64,000 nt of DNA from Paenarthrobacter histidinolovorans. GTDB lineage: Bacteria; Actinomycetota; Actinomycetes; Actinomycetales; Micrococcaceae. Below, in pieces: positions 33,987 through 43,610 of this stretch. Within the stretch, counting starts at the first letter, position 1. The number at the start of each line of letters is the position of its first letter. Location: assembly GCF_014647595.1 (NCBI RefSeq), contig NZ_BMPM01000003.1:496001-560000 (forward strand). The letters run 5' to 3'. Under the pieces are notes generated by a model. The model worked only from the letters and a program-made list of their open reading frames with translations. It made no database searches and was not told where the DNA came from. A program made the position numbers and the translations under genes.

Positions 33987-35189
33987 CTACTTGCGCTGCT
34001 TCTCCAGCGCCCGCCCCAGCCTTGCTGCCGCTTCCTCAAGTTTCGGGGCCGCAACATCGCCGTAGGCCAGGCGCAGGTGCCGGTCAGCGTCGGTTCCGGG
34101 TCCTGAGGGGAAGAACGAACCCCGCTGGTATTCCACGCCCTCGGCGCTTGCGTCCGCAGCAAGCCGGTCCGGATCCACCGAGGGATCCGCCAGTTTTGGC
34201 CAGAGGAACAGCCCGCCGTCGGGAAGGACGGTTTCAAAGGCTCCCGGCGCCTCGCGGTGCAACGCCGCAACAAGCCTTTCCGCACGGTTTCGGTACAGCT
34301 CCCGGGCCCGGTTCAGGGTCGCGTCGAAGATTCCGGGATCTGCGGTCACCAGTTCTCCAATGATCGCCTGGACCAGCGTGGAGCTGTGGGAATCCTGCCT
34401 GCTGCGCAAAGCAACCAGGTCGCGTGAGAGTCGCTCCGGTGCCACAGTCCAGCCGAGGCGCAGTCCCGGCCCCAGCGTCTTGGTGAAGGTGTTGATGTGG
34501 AGGACATGATCCGAGCTGTTGAATTCCTCAACGCTTTCCTGCGCGCCGGCAAAGCGAAGCTCACGGTAGGGGTTGTCGGCCAGGATCACGAAGCCGTAAT
34601 GCTCAGCCAGCCGGACCAGTTCCTTTCGAGCCTCTCCGGGCAGGGTTCCTTGGGAAGGATTGTGGAAGTCCGGAACCGTGTAGAGGGCTGACGGGCGGGC
34701 ACCTGCGCGAAGTTGGTCTGAGAGGTGGTCGATGTCGAGGCCGTGGGGTCCCACGAAAACCGGCAAGGTTCGGGCATCGGACAACTGAAGCCCCCGCAGG
34801 AACAACGGGAAGATCGGGTTATCCACCGCCACCAGGTCACCGCGTTCCACCACCGACTGGATCGCAAGGGAGAGGCCGTGGAAGCCTCCGTTGGTGATCA
34901 GGATCCGGTCCACCGCAACGCCTTCGCGTTCGGCGATCCATTCACGCAGCGGGGAGATGCCCTCTGTCCGCGAGTATTGAAGTGCCGGAACGCCGGGCTT
35001 GGCCAGCACCCGGGCGGTGGCGGCGGCCAGTTCCTCCGTGGGGAGGACACTGGGGTCGGGGATGCCACCCAGGAGTTCGATGGCATCTGCCCTGCGGTCC
35101 CGGAGCGTTTGGTCCCCGAATCCCTTCGGAGCGGTGAAGGCCTCGATCAGTGCGGGGCGGCGGGTGGTTGTCAGGGGCTGGGTGCTCAT
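33987..35189 (-). CDS. Fold-type I PLP-dependent aminotransferase (2-aminoadipate/MocR-related)
   Basis: 400 residues without a helix-turn-helix domain. TVPDFHNPSQGT, LADNPYREL and the PLP lysine in NTFTKTLGPGLRLGW match the group containing 2-aminoadipate, valine-pyruvate and kynurenine-type aminotransferases. ATGA overlap with the ABC ATPase stop makes it the last gene of the peptide-type importer operon. It likely transaminates the imported compound or its oxidation product; specificity is not visible. Confidence 0.85.
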   Translation of the reverse strand: MSTQPLTTTRRPALIEAFTAPKGFGDQTLRDRRADAIELLGGIPDPSVLPTEELAAATARVLAKPGVPALQYSRTEGISPLREWIAEREGVAVDRILITNGGFHGLSLAIQSVVERGDLVAVDNPIFPLFLRGLQLSDARTLPVFVGPHGLDIDHLSDQLRAGARPSALYTVPDFHNPSQGTLPGEARKELVRLAEHYGFVILADNPYRELRFAGAQESVEEFNSSDHVLHINTFTKTLGPGLRLGWTVAPERLSRDLVALRSRQDSHSSTLVQAIIGELVTADPGIFDATLNRARELYRNRAERLVAALHREAPGAFETVLPDGGLFLWPKLADPSVDPDRLAADASAEGVEYQRGSFFPSGPGTDADRHLRLAYGDVAAPKLEEAAARLGRALEKQRK

Positions 35190-36880
35190 GCTGTGGCCTT
35201 CGCTGGTTGTTTGGCTTCCGCGGCAATCCCGCCCAGTGCCGCTGCTGGAGTGGCCAAGGGGATCGAGTCGAGGAGTGCACGGGTATAGGTATGTTGGGGC
35301 CGCGAGAAGATGTCCTCCACAGCTCCGGCTTCCACCACCTGTCCCTTTCGCAGGACAGAAACTGTGTCTGCTACTTGCCTGACGAGGGCCAGATCGTGCG
35401 AGACGAACAGGTAGGTAAGGCCCAGTTCGCGTTGCAGCTTGGACAGCAGCTCAAGGATTCCTGCCTGGACGCTCACGTCCAGTGCGGATGTCGGTTCGTC
35501 CAAAACCACGACGTCGGGCCTCACCACCAGCGCGCGGGCGATCGCCACCCGCTGGCGTTGGCCGCCGGACAAATGTGCAGGCCGGCGGGAGGCTACATCG
35601 GTTGGCAGCCCTACAGATGCCAAGGCTTCTTCCACCCGCCGGGCACGCTCCGGCTTGGTCCCTACACCAAACTGGTCCAGCGGCTCACGGACGATCCGGC
35701 CTACGCGCCAGGTGGGGTCCAGGGAGGTGAAGGGGTTTTGGTAAACGAGTTGGAGGTGCCTGCGGATGTCGCGCACTTCGGCGCGGGACCTGCCCGACGT
35801 CGATTGGCCGGCTACAGAGATTCGCCCACTGTCAGGCTGTTCAAGGCCCAGCAGCAAACGCACGGCGGTGGTTTTGCCGGAGCCGGATTCGCCAACGAGT
35901 GCGTGCGTCCGTCCGCGTTCCACGGCGAAGGACACACCGTCGCAGGCGAGGACGTCTTTCCCGCCTGCGGAGAAGCGCTTGGTCACTCCTTGGACATCAA
36001 TCTGGAGTCCCGTTGACCGTGAGGCAACAGCGGCAGGGCGGAAGACGACGTCGTGCGTTGGCTCTGCTGCAAAGACAGTGCGCTGGGCGCGGTACCGGTC
36101 CGGATGAAGTGCTGGGACGTCCGCCTGAAGGCTGCGGGCGTAATCCGTTTGCGGCGCGGTAAAAATATCCCGCGATGAGCCGCTTTCCTGCACGGCGCCG
36201 TCTTTGAGCACCACCAGGGAATCGGCGCGTTCGGCCGCGATGGCAAGGTCGTGCGTAATCAGGAGCAGGCTGATGTCCAACTCCTGGCGGAGCTCGGTGA
36301 GCATATCCAGGATCAGTTTTTGCACGGTGACGTCCAAGGCGGACGTGGGTTCGTCGGCAACGATCAGCGAGGGGCGGGGCAGCACAGTGAGCGCGATCAG
36401 TACGCGTTGAAGCATCCCGCCGGAGAGTTGGTGGGGGTAAGAGTCGTACACCCGTACCGGATCGGGCAGGCCCACTTGCTCCAGGACATCCAGGATCCTG
36501 GCGCGGCGGACAGCTGGGTCGGTTTCACCCAGCAGCGCTGCAGCTTCATGCGCTTGGGCGCCTATGGTCCGGACCGGGTTCAGTGCCGAGGCGGGATCCT
36601 GTGGGATGAACCCGAGTTCGCGGCCGCGCAGTGGACGGAACTGCTTCTCCGGCAGACCCAGAACGTCGCGGCCGTTCAGTGCCACACGGCCAGTCGCTGT
36701 TGCTTCGCCGTGGGGGAGTAAGCGCAGGATGGCTTTGGCGATGGTGGATTTGCCCGAACCGGATTCGCCGATCAGCGCCAGGCTCTCGCCTTGAGCCAGT
36801 GAGAACGAGACGTCATGAACGACGACGGTGGGGCCGTAAGCGATCGACAAGCCTTCCACGGTAAGCAGGTCAGCTGACAC
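35186..36880 (-). CDS. Dipeptide-type ABC transporter ATPase, fused DppD-DppF
   Basis: 564 residues with two complete ATPase halves: Walker A GESGSGKST then LSGGMLQRV and VADEPTSALDV in the first, GESGSGKTT, LSGGQRQRV and VLDEPTSALDV in the second. It energises the importer encoded upstream. GTG 36880 is the start, with AAAGGAC seven bases before; upstream residues are shadow. It overlaps the aminotransferase start. Confidence 0.92.
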   Translation of the reverse strand: MSADLLTVEGLSIAYGPTVVVHDVSFSLAQGESLALIGESGSGKSTIAKAILRLLPHGEATATGRVALNGRDVLGLPEKQFRPLRGRELGFIPQDPASALNPVRTIGAQAHEAAALLGETDPAVRRARILDVLEQVGLPDPVRVYDSYPHQLSGGMLQRVLIALTVLPRPSLIVADEPTSALDVTVQKLILDMLTELRQELDISLLLITHDLAIAAERADSLVVLKDGAVQESGSSRDIFTAPQTDYARSLQADVPALHPDRYRAQRTVFAAEPTHDVVFRPAAVASRSTGLQIDVQGVTKRFSAGGKDVLACDGVSFAVERGRTHALVGESGSGKTTAVRLLLGLEQPDSGRISVAGQSTSGRSRAEVRDIRRHLQLVYQNPFTSLDPTWRVGRIVREPLDQFGVGTKPERARRVEEALASVGLPTDVASRRPAHLSGGQRQRVAIARALVVRPDVVVLDEPTSALDVSVQAGILELLSKLQRELGLTYLFVSHDLALVRQVADTVSVLRKGQVVEAGAVEDIFSRPQHTYTRALLDSIPLATPAAALGGIAAEAKQPAKATA

Positions 36881-36900
36881 GTTGGTGTCCTTTCGGGTTT

Positions 36901-37755
36901 TCACTTGGCGTTCCGCAACCAGCGGCTGATGCGGTTCACGGACAGGACGGTGATCACGATGACCAAAGCCGGCGCGTACACGAGCCAAGGGGCCGTCACG
37001 TAGGTTTTGCCCGAGGCGACCAGCAGTCCCCAATCCGAGGCCGGGGGTGGATCGCCATAGCCGAGGAAGGCCAGTGAGGCGATGATCAGAATGGACGTGC
37101 CGAACTGCAGGACCGCCAGGACCAGTACCGAGCGGTACGCGTTGGGCAGGACATGTCCCAGCAGCGCGTGCAGCCGGTTCCCGCCCTGAAGATAGGACGC
37201 TTCAACGTAGGTGGCGCCGCGGACGCGCATCACTTCTGCCCGCATCAGCCGGGCAAAGACCGCGACGGCGGACACTCCGGTGGCTATAGCGGCGTTGATG
37301 GTCTGGAAACCCAGCGAGCTGACGATGACCACGGCAAGGAGGAAGCCGGGGATGGCCAGCAGGACATCGACGAAGCGGCCCAGGACAGCATCCACCCAGC
37401 CGCCGCGGAACCCGCTGGCCAGGCCGATGATGCTGCCGATCACCAGACCGATGAGCACAGCCACCAGCGCACTTGTTACTGACGACGCGGTTCCGTGAAC
37501 CACCCGGGCGTATTGATCGCGGCCAAGGTAGTCCGTGCCGAACCAGTGGGCGGCGCTTGGTGCGGCCAACTTGCTGGCGGTATCGCCCGTGACGGGGCTC
37601 AACGAAGTGAACAGGCCCGGGACCAGTGACCACAGGATCACCACCAGGACTACGGCGAAGGATAGGAGGACGGTTGCCGGCGGCAGGCCGGCGGTCAATT
37701 TCCTGGGCGTCGATCCGAGGTCGCGTAGCTGTGTGTTGCTGAGGATGGCAGTCAT
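36901..37755 (-). CDS. Dipeptide-type ABC transporter permease (DppC type)
   Basis: 284 residues, six membrane segments, with the N-terminal extra segment of OppC/DppC proteins, GTDYLGRDQYARV and the EAA-like loop VEASYLQGGNRLHALLGHVLPN. ATG 37755 overlaps the partner permease stop by ATGA. Inner-membrane subunit; solute may be a peptide, opine or other amino compound. Confidence 0.92.
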   Translation of the reverse strand: MTAILSNTQLRDLGSTPRKLTAGLPPATVLLSFAVVLVVILWSLVPGLFTSLSPVTGDTASKLAAPSAAHWFGTDYLGRDQYARVVHGTASSVTSALVAVLIGLVIGSIIGLASGFRGGWVDAVLGRFVDVLLAIPGFLLAVVIVSSLGFQTINAAIATGVSAVAVFARLMRAEVMRVRGATYVEASYLQGGNRLHALLGHVLPNAYRSVLVLAVLQFGTSILIIASLAFLGYGDPPPASDWGLLVASGKTYVTAPWLVYAPALVIVITVLSVNRISRWLRNAK

Positions 37756-38720
37756 GCGCCCACCTTCTCCTTGAGTTTGGTTTCCCGGAGTTTCACGCGT
37801 GGATCCAGCAGCGGGGACGCAAGGTCAGCCACCAGGTTCACGGCAACAAAGACCACGGCAGAGAGGGAAACCACTGCTTGGAGGACTGGTTGGTCCTCAC
37901 CGGTCACGGCTTTCTGGACTACTGTGCCGATTCCATCCCGGCCGAAGATGGTCTCCGTAATGACCGAACCACCCAGCAGTTCGCCCACGATGAGTGCCAC
38001 CATGGCCACCGACGGCAGGGCCGAGGGCTTGACCAGATGCTTGGCGAAGAGCCTGGCTTCGGACAGGCCCCGGGAACGGGCAACCAGGGCGTACTCCTGC
38101 CGGGATTCGTGGTCCAGGCTGGCTATGAGGACTTCGGCCAAGGGGGCTGAGACCGGAATGGCCAAGGTGATGGCGGCGAACAGTGTTGCCACCGGGCTGT
38201 GGGGGTCTGTGGTGGTGAACGAGTGCAGCCGGAAGGCGAAGAACTCGATCAGTATCAGGCCGATTACGAAGTTGGGCACCGACAGGAAGAACGACGGGAT
38301 GGAGCGGACAATGGCCGCCCACTTGCCGGGCAGGTACTGAGCGCCGTAGGCAATGGCCACGGCGAAAATGATGGCGATCAACAGGGCGGTAGTTGCAAGT
38401 GTGAGGGTGGACGGCAACGCATCGCCGACGATCTGGGACACCGGGAGGTTGGACTGCAACGAAAATCCCAGTTCGCCGGTCAGGAACCGCCCCAGGGACA
38501 GCAGCAACTGGACGATAACCGGTTGATCGAGGCCATAGAAAGCAACGATCCGCTGGATGTCCTCCTCGCTCAGGCCGTGCTGGGGGTCCCTGAGCGTATT
38601 GGTGATTGCATCGCCTGGAAGCACGCTGATGATCAGGAACGTGAACACATAGGCGAGAAGCACGACGACGATCGCCTGGCCTGCGCGCGTCAGGGCAAAG
38701 CGCCTGTAGTCGCCTGTCAC
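37752..38720 (-). CDS. Dipeptide-type ABC transporter permease (DppB type)
   Basis: 322 residues, six membrane segments, with the characteristic VLPGDAITN, GLDQPVIVQ, and the EAA loop ALVARSRGLSEARLFAKHLVKP. ATGA overlaps on both sides tie it to the binding protein and second permease. Confidence 0.92.
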   Translation of the reverse strand: MTGDYRRFALTRAGQAIVVVLLAYVFTFLIISVLPGDAITNTLRDPQHGLSEEDIQRIVAFYGLDQPVIVQLLLSLGRFLTGELGFSLQSNLPVSQIVGDALPSTLTLATTALLIAIIFAVAIAYGAQYLPGKWAAIVRSIPSFFLSVPNFVIGLILIEFFAFRLHSFTTTDPHSPVATLFAAITLAIPVSAPLAEVLIASLDHESRQEYALVARSRGLSEARLFAKHLVKPSALPSVAMVALIVGELLGGSVITETIFGRDGIGTVVQKAVTGEDQPVLQAVVSLSAVVFVAVNLVADLASPLLDPRVKLRETKLKEKVGA

Positions 38721-40369
38721 TGTGAAATCCAGGCGGTGTAGAAGTTGGCGTAGGCCAGGCCGTTGTACTGGACATCCTTGATCTTGGGGCTGATCAGGTA
38801 CAGCCTCTGGACCAGCTGGTTAAGCGGGATGAAGTAGCCCTGCTCCAGAACGTACTGCTGCAGCTGGTCGGCAACCTTTTCCCGGGAGGCCCGGTCCGAG
38901 GCAGTGGCGATCGCGGTGGAAAGATCGTTCAGCTTCTGGTCGCTGGTACCAAGTCCGAACCAGTCTTCACCCTTGTTCTGGCTGGTCAGGACTCCGGCCA
39001 CCGTTCCGACGTCGACGAAGCTGCGCGAGGTTTGGAACAGCGGCGGCTTGCTGGCCTGCACTGCCGCGTAGCCGGCGACGTCCACCACCTTGAGGTTGAC
39101 CTTGATACCCACCTTCTTGAGCTGCTGGGCGATGAGCTCATCCTCAGCTTTGGTGGAGGGCACGTACGGGTTGGGTGTCAGAGTGAATTCGAGAGTCTTG
39201 CCGTCCTTGGAACGGTAACCATCCGATCCAGTTGCCCAGCCGGCGTCGTCGAGGATTTTGTTGGCCTTATCGGCATCGAACTTGAAGGTATCGCTGAACT
39301 CGCCGGCTTCCGGAACGTTGCCTTGAATGAAGGTGGTGGCGGCGTTCCAATCGCTGGTATAGACGGTCTTGAGGATCTCGTCGCGGTCGATGCCGTGCTG
39401 GATGGCCTTGCGGACGGCGGGATCGTTGGTGGGGAAGGCCTGCGTGTTGACCTGGAAGCCGTCCACGAAGCCCAGGTAACGCGGCGTTCCCACGGTGAAG
39501 CCCTGTGCTTTGAGTGACTCGATCTCCTGGGGCTCCACGTTGAAGGCAACGTCAGCCTGTCCCGAGACCACGGTGGATGTCCGGACCGAGGTGTCCTTGA
39601 TGACCTTGTAGGTGATGGTGTCCAAGCGTGCCGGACCGGTGTGACCGAGCGCAGCCGGTCCCCAGTTGTAGTCCTTGCGCTTCTCCAGGACGTAGCTGTC
39701 ACCCTGTTTCCAGGACTTGACCACGAACGGTCCGCTGCCGATCTCCTGGCTGAGGTCCGCCTGGGCCTCGACAGGGAGCGCGAGTGTCTTCGGGGAGAGC
39801 AGGATGCAGCCGTGATAGGCCAGCGTGGCGATGAAGCCGAGCGACGGGGAGGAGAAGGAAACCTTGACGGTAACTGCGTCAGTGGCCTCGGCGGAGACGA
39901 AGTTGCTGGACGGGAACAGGCCCACCTTGCTGACGCCGCGCGTGGAGTCTCCCTTTGCCCAGGCGTTGAGGTTGGCGACAACCGCGGCTGCGTCCACCGG
40001 AGCGCCGTCGGAGAACGTGACGCCCTGCTTCAGGTGGATGACGAAATCCTTGGCCCCATTGAGTTCCTCCCAGCTCTCAGCCACCCACGGGCTCAGTTCG
40101 CCCTTTTCATTGACGTACACCAGCTTGTCCGTGATCTGGCCCCACAGGTTGCCCTCATAGCTGGAGATCGACGTCTTGCTGGAAACCCAGCCGGTGTCGT
40201 AGCCCTGGATGAGGAAGGTGATGTTGCCTCCGTCCACCGGGGTGGTGGAACCGGTGCCGGTGCTGGCGTTTGTGCCGCCGCACGCCGTGACGAGAGCAGA
40301 AGTGGACAGCGCGCCGAGGCCGGCGAGGAAGGCCCGCCTGCGGAACTCGGGGGTGTTAAAGGTAGTCAT
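38717..40369 (-). CDS. Family 5 substrate-binding lipoprotein of dipeptide-type importer
   Basis: 550 residues. The N-terminus has a twin-arginine-like RRRAFLAGLG and a lipobox LVTACGG (cysteine near 30), so a Tat-exported lipoprotein is likely. The mature domain has the SBP_bac_5 pattern with FVIHLKQGVTFSDGAPVDA and YVLEQGYFIPL. ATG 40369 follows AGGAGCGACC. It recognises the operon's solute outside the membrane. Confidence 0.9.
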   Translation of the reverse strand: MTTFNTPEFRRRAFLAGLGALSTSALVTACGGTNASTGTGSTTPVDGGNITFLIQGYDTGWVSSKTSISSYEGNLWGQITDKLVYVNEKGELSPWVAESWEELNGAKDFVIHLKQGVTFSDGAPVDAAAVVANLNAWAKGDSTRGVSKVGLFPSSNFVSAEATDAVTVKVSFSSPSLGFIATLAYHGCILLSPKTLALPVEAQADLSQEIGSGPFVVKSWKQGDSYVLEKRKDYNWGPAALGHTGPARLDTITYKVIKDTSVRTSTVVSGQADVAFNVEPQEIESLKAQGFTVGTPRYLGFVDGFQVNTQAFPTNDPAVRKAIQHGIDRDEILKTVYTSDWNAATTFIQGNVPEAGEFSDTFKFDADKANKILDDAGWATGSDGYRSKDGKTLEFTLTPNPYVPSTKAEDELIAQQLKKVGIKVNLKVVDVAGYAAVQASKPPLFQTSRSFVDVGTVAGVLTSQNKGEDWFGLGTSDQKLNDLSTAIATASDRASREKVADQLQQYVLEQGYFIPLNQLVQRLYLISPKIKDVQYNGLAYANFYTAWISQ

Positions 40370-40427
40370 GGGGTCGCTCCTGATGCGTATGGGGGATTGC
40401 GTTGAGGTAGTGCTGCGGGCGGGGCGG

Positions 40428-41849
40428 CTAGATGGCCTTGCCGGGATTGAGAAGTTGCTGGGGGTCGATTGCCGCCTTGATGGCGTGCTGCACGTCGCGG
40501 CTGCCTTCCGAGAGTTCCAGCGCTGCCCATTCGCGCTTGATGGTCCCTACGCCGTGTTCACCGGTTACCGTGCCACCGAGGGAAAGCGCCACCTTCACCA
40601 GTTCAGTGGCAGCGTCTGTGAGGGAGGCAGGCGGGTTCGCGCCGTCGTCGGGCGTTTTGTCCTTGGTGATCAGCGGGTGGAGGTTGCCGTCGCCAGCGTG
40701 CGACACGGCCGAAATTGCCACACCGAACCGCGCTTCCAAGGCGGGGAAGGCCGCGTACACCTTGGGCAGTTGGGACTTGGGTACTGCGATGTCCTCGCCG
40801 ATGTACCACTTGTCCTGCGGGAGGCCGCGGCCGCTGCGGCGCAGTTCCCACAGCAGCACGGCGTCGTCGTCGGATTCCACCGTGACGCGGCCTCCGGCAG
40901 CTGTGAGCGCTGTGGCGAGGTGGGCGGCTTGGTCGCCGATGCCATAGCCGTCGATTTCGATGAGGATCAGCGCGGCGCCCCTTTCCCGTAGCGCGGTTCC
41001 GGAGTGCGCGTCGATGTTGGCCAGGCTGGGGGTGTCGAAGAATTCGATCGCGGCCGGTCGGACAGGGGAGAGGGTGATGGCCGCGAGGCCTTCGGCGCCC
41101 TCTGCCGTGCTGTTGAAGAAGGCGGTGACGGTCTTGCGGGCCACGGGGATAGGGCGCAACCGGACTGTCGCTTTGGTGACGATGCCGAGGATACCTTCGG
41201 AGCCGACGAACAACGAGGTGAGGTCCAGTCCCGTAACGCCCTTGATGGAGCGGTGGCCGACTGTGATGAGGCTGCCGTTGGGGAGAACGACGTCGAGCGA
41301 CAGAACGGATTCGCGCGTCACCCCGTATTTGGCGCACCTGAGTCCGCCTGCGTTGGTGGCGATATTGCCCCCGATGGAGGAAATATCGAAACTTGCCGGA
41401 TCCGGCGCGTAGAAAAGACCGAATGGCTCAAGGTGTCTATTGAGATCCGCATTGATGACACCGGGTTCAACTACTGCCACTTCATCCAGCGGGGAGACCT
41501 CAACGATGCGGGTGAGTTTCTCGGTGGAGATAACTATCTGGTCCATGTGTGCCGTGGCGCCTCCCGACAGGCCGGTCCCGGCGCCGCGCGGCACTACCGT
41601 CACGCCAAGCTCTGCGGCCAGCTTCACGGCTGCCTGGACCTCGGCGGTTGTGGTGGGAAGTACGACGGCGGGACCCGGGTTTCCGCTGGAGGCTGCGGTT
41701 TTGGCGGTGGCTGCGTCGTGGCTGTAGCGGGTGGTCCCGGTGCCGGGCTCCAGGATCTCAATGCCTTCGGCCCTTTGCCTGAGCTCGCCGATGTAGTCGT
41801 GAATGTGTTCGTGTATTGAGGTGTCTTCTTCAGTGAGCTGTGTTGTCAT
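40428..41849 (-). CDS. FAD-linked oxidase, GlcD/D-2-hydroxyacid dehydrogenase type
   Basis: 473 residues: FAD-binding type 4 domain (about 45-225) with VVLPTTTAEVQAAV, PRGAGTGLSGG and SIGGNIATNAGG, then the C-terminal oxidase domain with the metal-site HAGDGNLHP and GEHGVG. The family oxidises D-lactate, glycolate, D-2-hydroxyglutarate and like acids. ATG 41849 is chosen; upstream frame is non-coding and its ribosome site is weak. It lies 58 bp before the binding-protein gene, probably first in that operon, hinting that a hydroxy acid arises from the imported compound. Confidence 0.87.
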   Translation of the reverse strand: MTTQLTEEDTSIHEHIHDYIGELRQRAEGIEILEPGTGTTRYSHDAATAKTAASSGNPGPAVVLPTTTAEVQAAVKLAAELGVTVVPRGAGTGLSGGATAHMDQIVISTEKLTRIVEVSPLDEVAVVEPGVINADLNRHLEPFGLFYAPDPASFDISSIGGNIATNAGGLRCAKYGVTRESVLSLDVVLPNGSLITVGHRSIKGVTGLDLTSLFVGSEGILGIVTKATVRLRPIPVARKTVTAFFNSTAEGAEGLAAITLSPVRPAAIEFFDTPSLANIDAHSGTALRERGAALILIEIDGYGIGDQAAHLATALTAAGGRVTVESDDDAVLLWELRRSGRGLPQDKWYIGEDIAVPKSQLPKVYAAFPALEARFGVAISAVSHAGDGNLHPLITKDKTPDDGANPPASLTDAATELVKVALSLGGTVTGEHGVGTIKREWAALELSEGSRDVQHAIKAAIDPQQLLNPGKAI

Positions 41850-42216
41850 GCCGGTGTCTTTCTGTCCGGGTGCATGACAAGGCATTCCTGCGCGAAGCAC
41901 CCAAAGGCTTTTGATGGAAATCCCGGTCACAATTGACTGGGTCCTCAAAAGCTAGCCGGATTCGGAATTTACCCGCGAGTTTTCCTGAAATGCCGATCAA
42001 TAATTCTCAACCGGGGGTAGTAAACGGGATTATTTAGTAAGAAGGCGCAATTTAGAGAAACTATTCATTCTCGGCGGATCCGTCTTGCCTGCCAGCGGGG
42101 CCGAGATGACGATTGTGGTCTGTTTGTTGCGCCAAAACGTCGCCCCAAGAAGTTCCATGTCGTGGCGTTACTGCTGGAGACGTTCGTCTTTGTTGCGGGG
42201 GAGCGACGTACGTAAT
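41850..42216. other. Divergent intergenic region
   Basis: Region between the leftward oxidase operon and the rightward binding-protein gene. AT-rich near 41990-42065, likely holding promoters, but I cannot assign -35/-10 boxes. No gene recognised in it on either strand. Confidence 0.4.
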
Positions 42217-42322
42217 CTCGTGCATGCATCGGCTCTGAAGAAGAGCAATCTCCGTCGCACGAGGATCCCTGAAGGACGTCTTTGCTTTCACGTCCGCTGG
42301 GTGTCGGCGGATCATCCCCAGC
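42217..42322 (+). promoter_or_regulatory. Structured 5' leader (three helices) before binding-protein gene
   Basis: Helix 1: CTCGTGC 42217-42223 with GCACGAG 42257-42263, enclosing GCTCT/AGAGC. Helix 2: GGACGT 42274-42279 with ACGTCC 42290-42295. Helix 3: GCTGGG 42296-42301 with CCCAGC 42317-42322. It ends 64 bases before the start codon. A cis-regulatory RNA is possible, but no known class is recognised. Confidence 0.35.
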
Positions 42323-42385
42323 ATCCTCACACCATCTCCGTTCATGGCCTGGAGCATCTGCAGGCCATCCCTCCCGCAAAGGAAT

Positions 42386-43528
42386 ATGTCCGTGTCTTCA
42401 CCCCAAGACAACTCGTCCACCCGCATCGTCGCTGGTGAGACTGCGTCCAAGCCCAAGCGTGGCCGCACAGTAGAGATCGCCCTGGCCGTTGGTTTGGTGC
42501 TGCTCATTGGTGCTGGTGCCGCGGTTGCGTCGGCTGTTTCCAACAGCAACCAGGCAGCCCCGGCTCCTGCCACCACGCCCGCTGCCGAGCTCAAGCTCGG
42601 TTACTTCAGCAACGTCACGCACGGCCCGGCGCTGGTGGGCACCAGCAAGGGCATTTTCGCCAAGGAACTGGGCGAGACCAAGCTCACCACCCAGGTCTTC
42701 AACGCCGGCCCGGCCGCCATTGAAGCCCTGAACGCCGGAGCGATCGATGCCACGTACATCGGCCCGAACCCGGCGATCAACTCCTACGTCAAGAGCAATG
42801 GCGAGTCCATCAGCATCATCGCCGGTGCCGCTTCCGGTGGTGCGCAGTTGGTGGTCAAGCCGGAGATCACCTCCGCTGCCGACCTCAAGGGCAAGGTCCT
42901 GAGCACGCCCCAGCTCGGTGGAACCCAGGACGTGGCATTGCGTGCCTGGTTGGGCCATCAGGGGTTCAAGACCAACACCGATGGCAGTGGTGATGTGAAC
43001 ATCAACCCGACCGAAAACGCGCAGTCGCTCAAGCTCTTCCAGGACGGAAAGCTCGACGGCGCGTGGTTGCCTGAGCCGTGGGCTTCCCGTCTGGTCCTGG
43101 AGGCCGGGGCGAAGGTCCTGGTGGACGAGAAGGACCTGTGGGAGAACGGTGACTTCACCACCACCATCCTGATTGTGAACAAGAAGTTCGCCGCGGAGCA
43201 CCCGGAAACTGTGAAGGCACTTTTGAAGGGTCACGTGGAGTCGGTGAACTGGCTCAACAATGCTTCGGCGCAGGAGAAGGCGACCACCATCAACGCGGTC
43301 CTCAAGGACACTGCCGGTAAGCCGCTCCCGGCGAACGTGATTGAGCGTGCACTCCAGAACATCAAGTTCACCACTGACCCGCTCGCCGGGACGTACAAGA
43401 AGCTCCTCCAGGACGGCGTGGACGCGGGAACCACCAAGACCGCCGACATCAACGGCATCTTTGACCTCCGCACCCTGAACGAGGTCGAAGGCAAGAAAAC
43501 CTCAGCCGCAGGACTCGGCCAGGAGTAG
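42386..43528 (+). CDS. Orphan NrtA/SsuA/TauA-type substrate-binding protein
   Basis: 380 residues. A 26-residue polar N-terminus precedes one membrane segment (VEIALAVGLVLLIGAGAAVASA), then the binding domain with LKLGYFSNVTHGPALVG and FNAGPAAIEALNAGAIDATYIGPNPA, the pattern of nitrate, sulfonate, taurine or aliphatic-sulfur binding proteins. ATG 42386 follows AAAGGA closely. Cognate ATPase and permease genes are not adjacent: a rightward hairpin and an unrelated leftward gene follow. Either it serves a distant transporter or the operon is broken. Confidence 0.85.
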   Translation: MSVSSPQDNSSTRIVAGETASKPKRGRTVEIALAVGLVLLIGAGAAVASAVSNSNQAAPAPATTPAAELKLGYFSNVTHGPALVGTSKGIFAKELGETKLTTQVFNAGPAAIEALNAGAIDATYIGPNPAINSYVKSNGESISIIAGAASGGAQLVVKPEITSAADLKGKVLSTPQLGGTQDVALRAWLGHQGFKTNTDGSGDVNINPTENAQSLKLFQDGKLDGAWLPEPWASRLVLEAGAKVLVDEKDLWENGDFTTTILIVNKKFAAEHPETVKALLKGHVESVNWLNNASAQEKATTINAVLKDTAGKPLPANVIERALQNIKFTTDPLAGTYKKLLQDGVDAGTTKTADINGIFDLRTLNEVEGKKTSAAGLGQE

Positions 43529-43560
43529 GTGCTGAAGTAAGAGCTGGCAATGGCTGAAAC

Positions 43561-43592
43561 GAGGTGCCCGGGATGGATATCCCGGGCACCTC
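43561..43592. terminator. Rho-independent terminator
   Basis: A perfect 12-bp stem GAGGTGCCCGGG / CCCGGGCACCTC with an 8-base loop, then TTGTCTTGG; it ends the binding-protein transcript and the convergent small gene. Confidence 0.8.
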
Positions 43593-43610
43593 TTGTCTTG
43601 GTGCGGCGAC

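Noticed and set aside
33710..34363. 217-codon plus-strand frame
   Set aside because: Covers operators and the antisense of an aminotransferase; proline/arginine-rich random-like translation.
42061..42594. 177-codon minus-strand frame across the leader of the binding-protein gene
   Set aside because: Overlaps the start of a real gene and shows no recognisable domain; the paired stems explain the region better.
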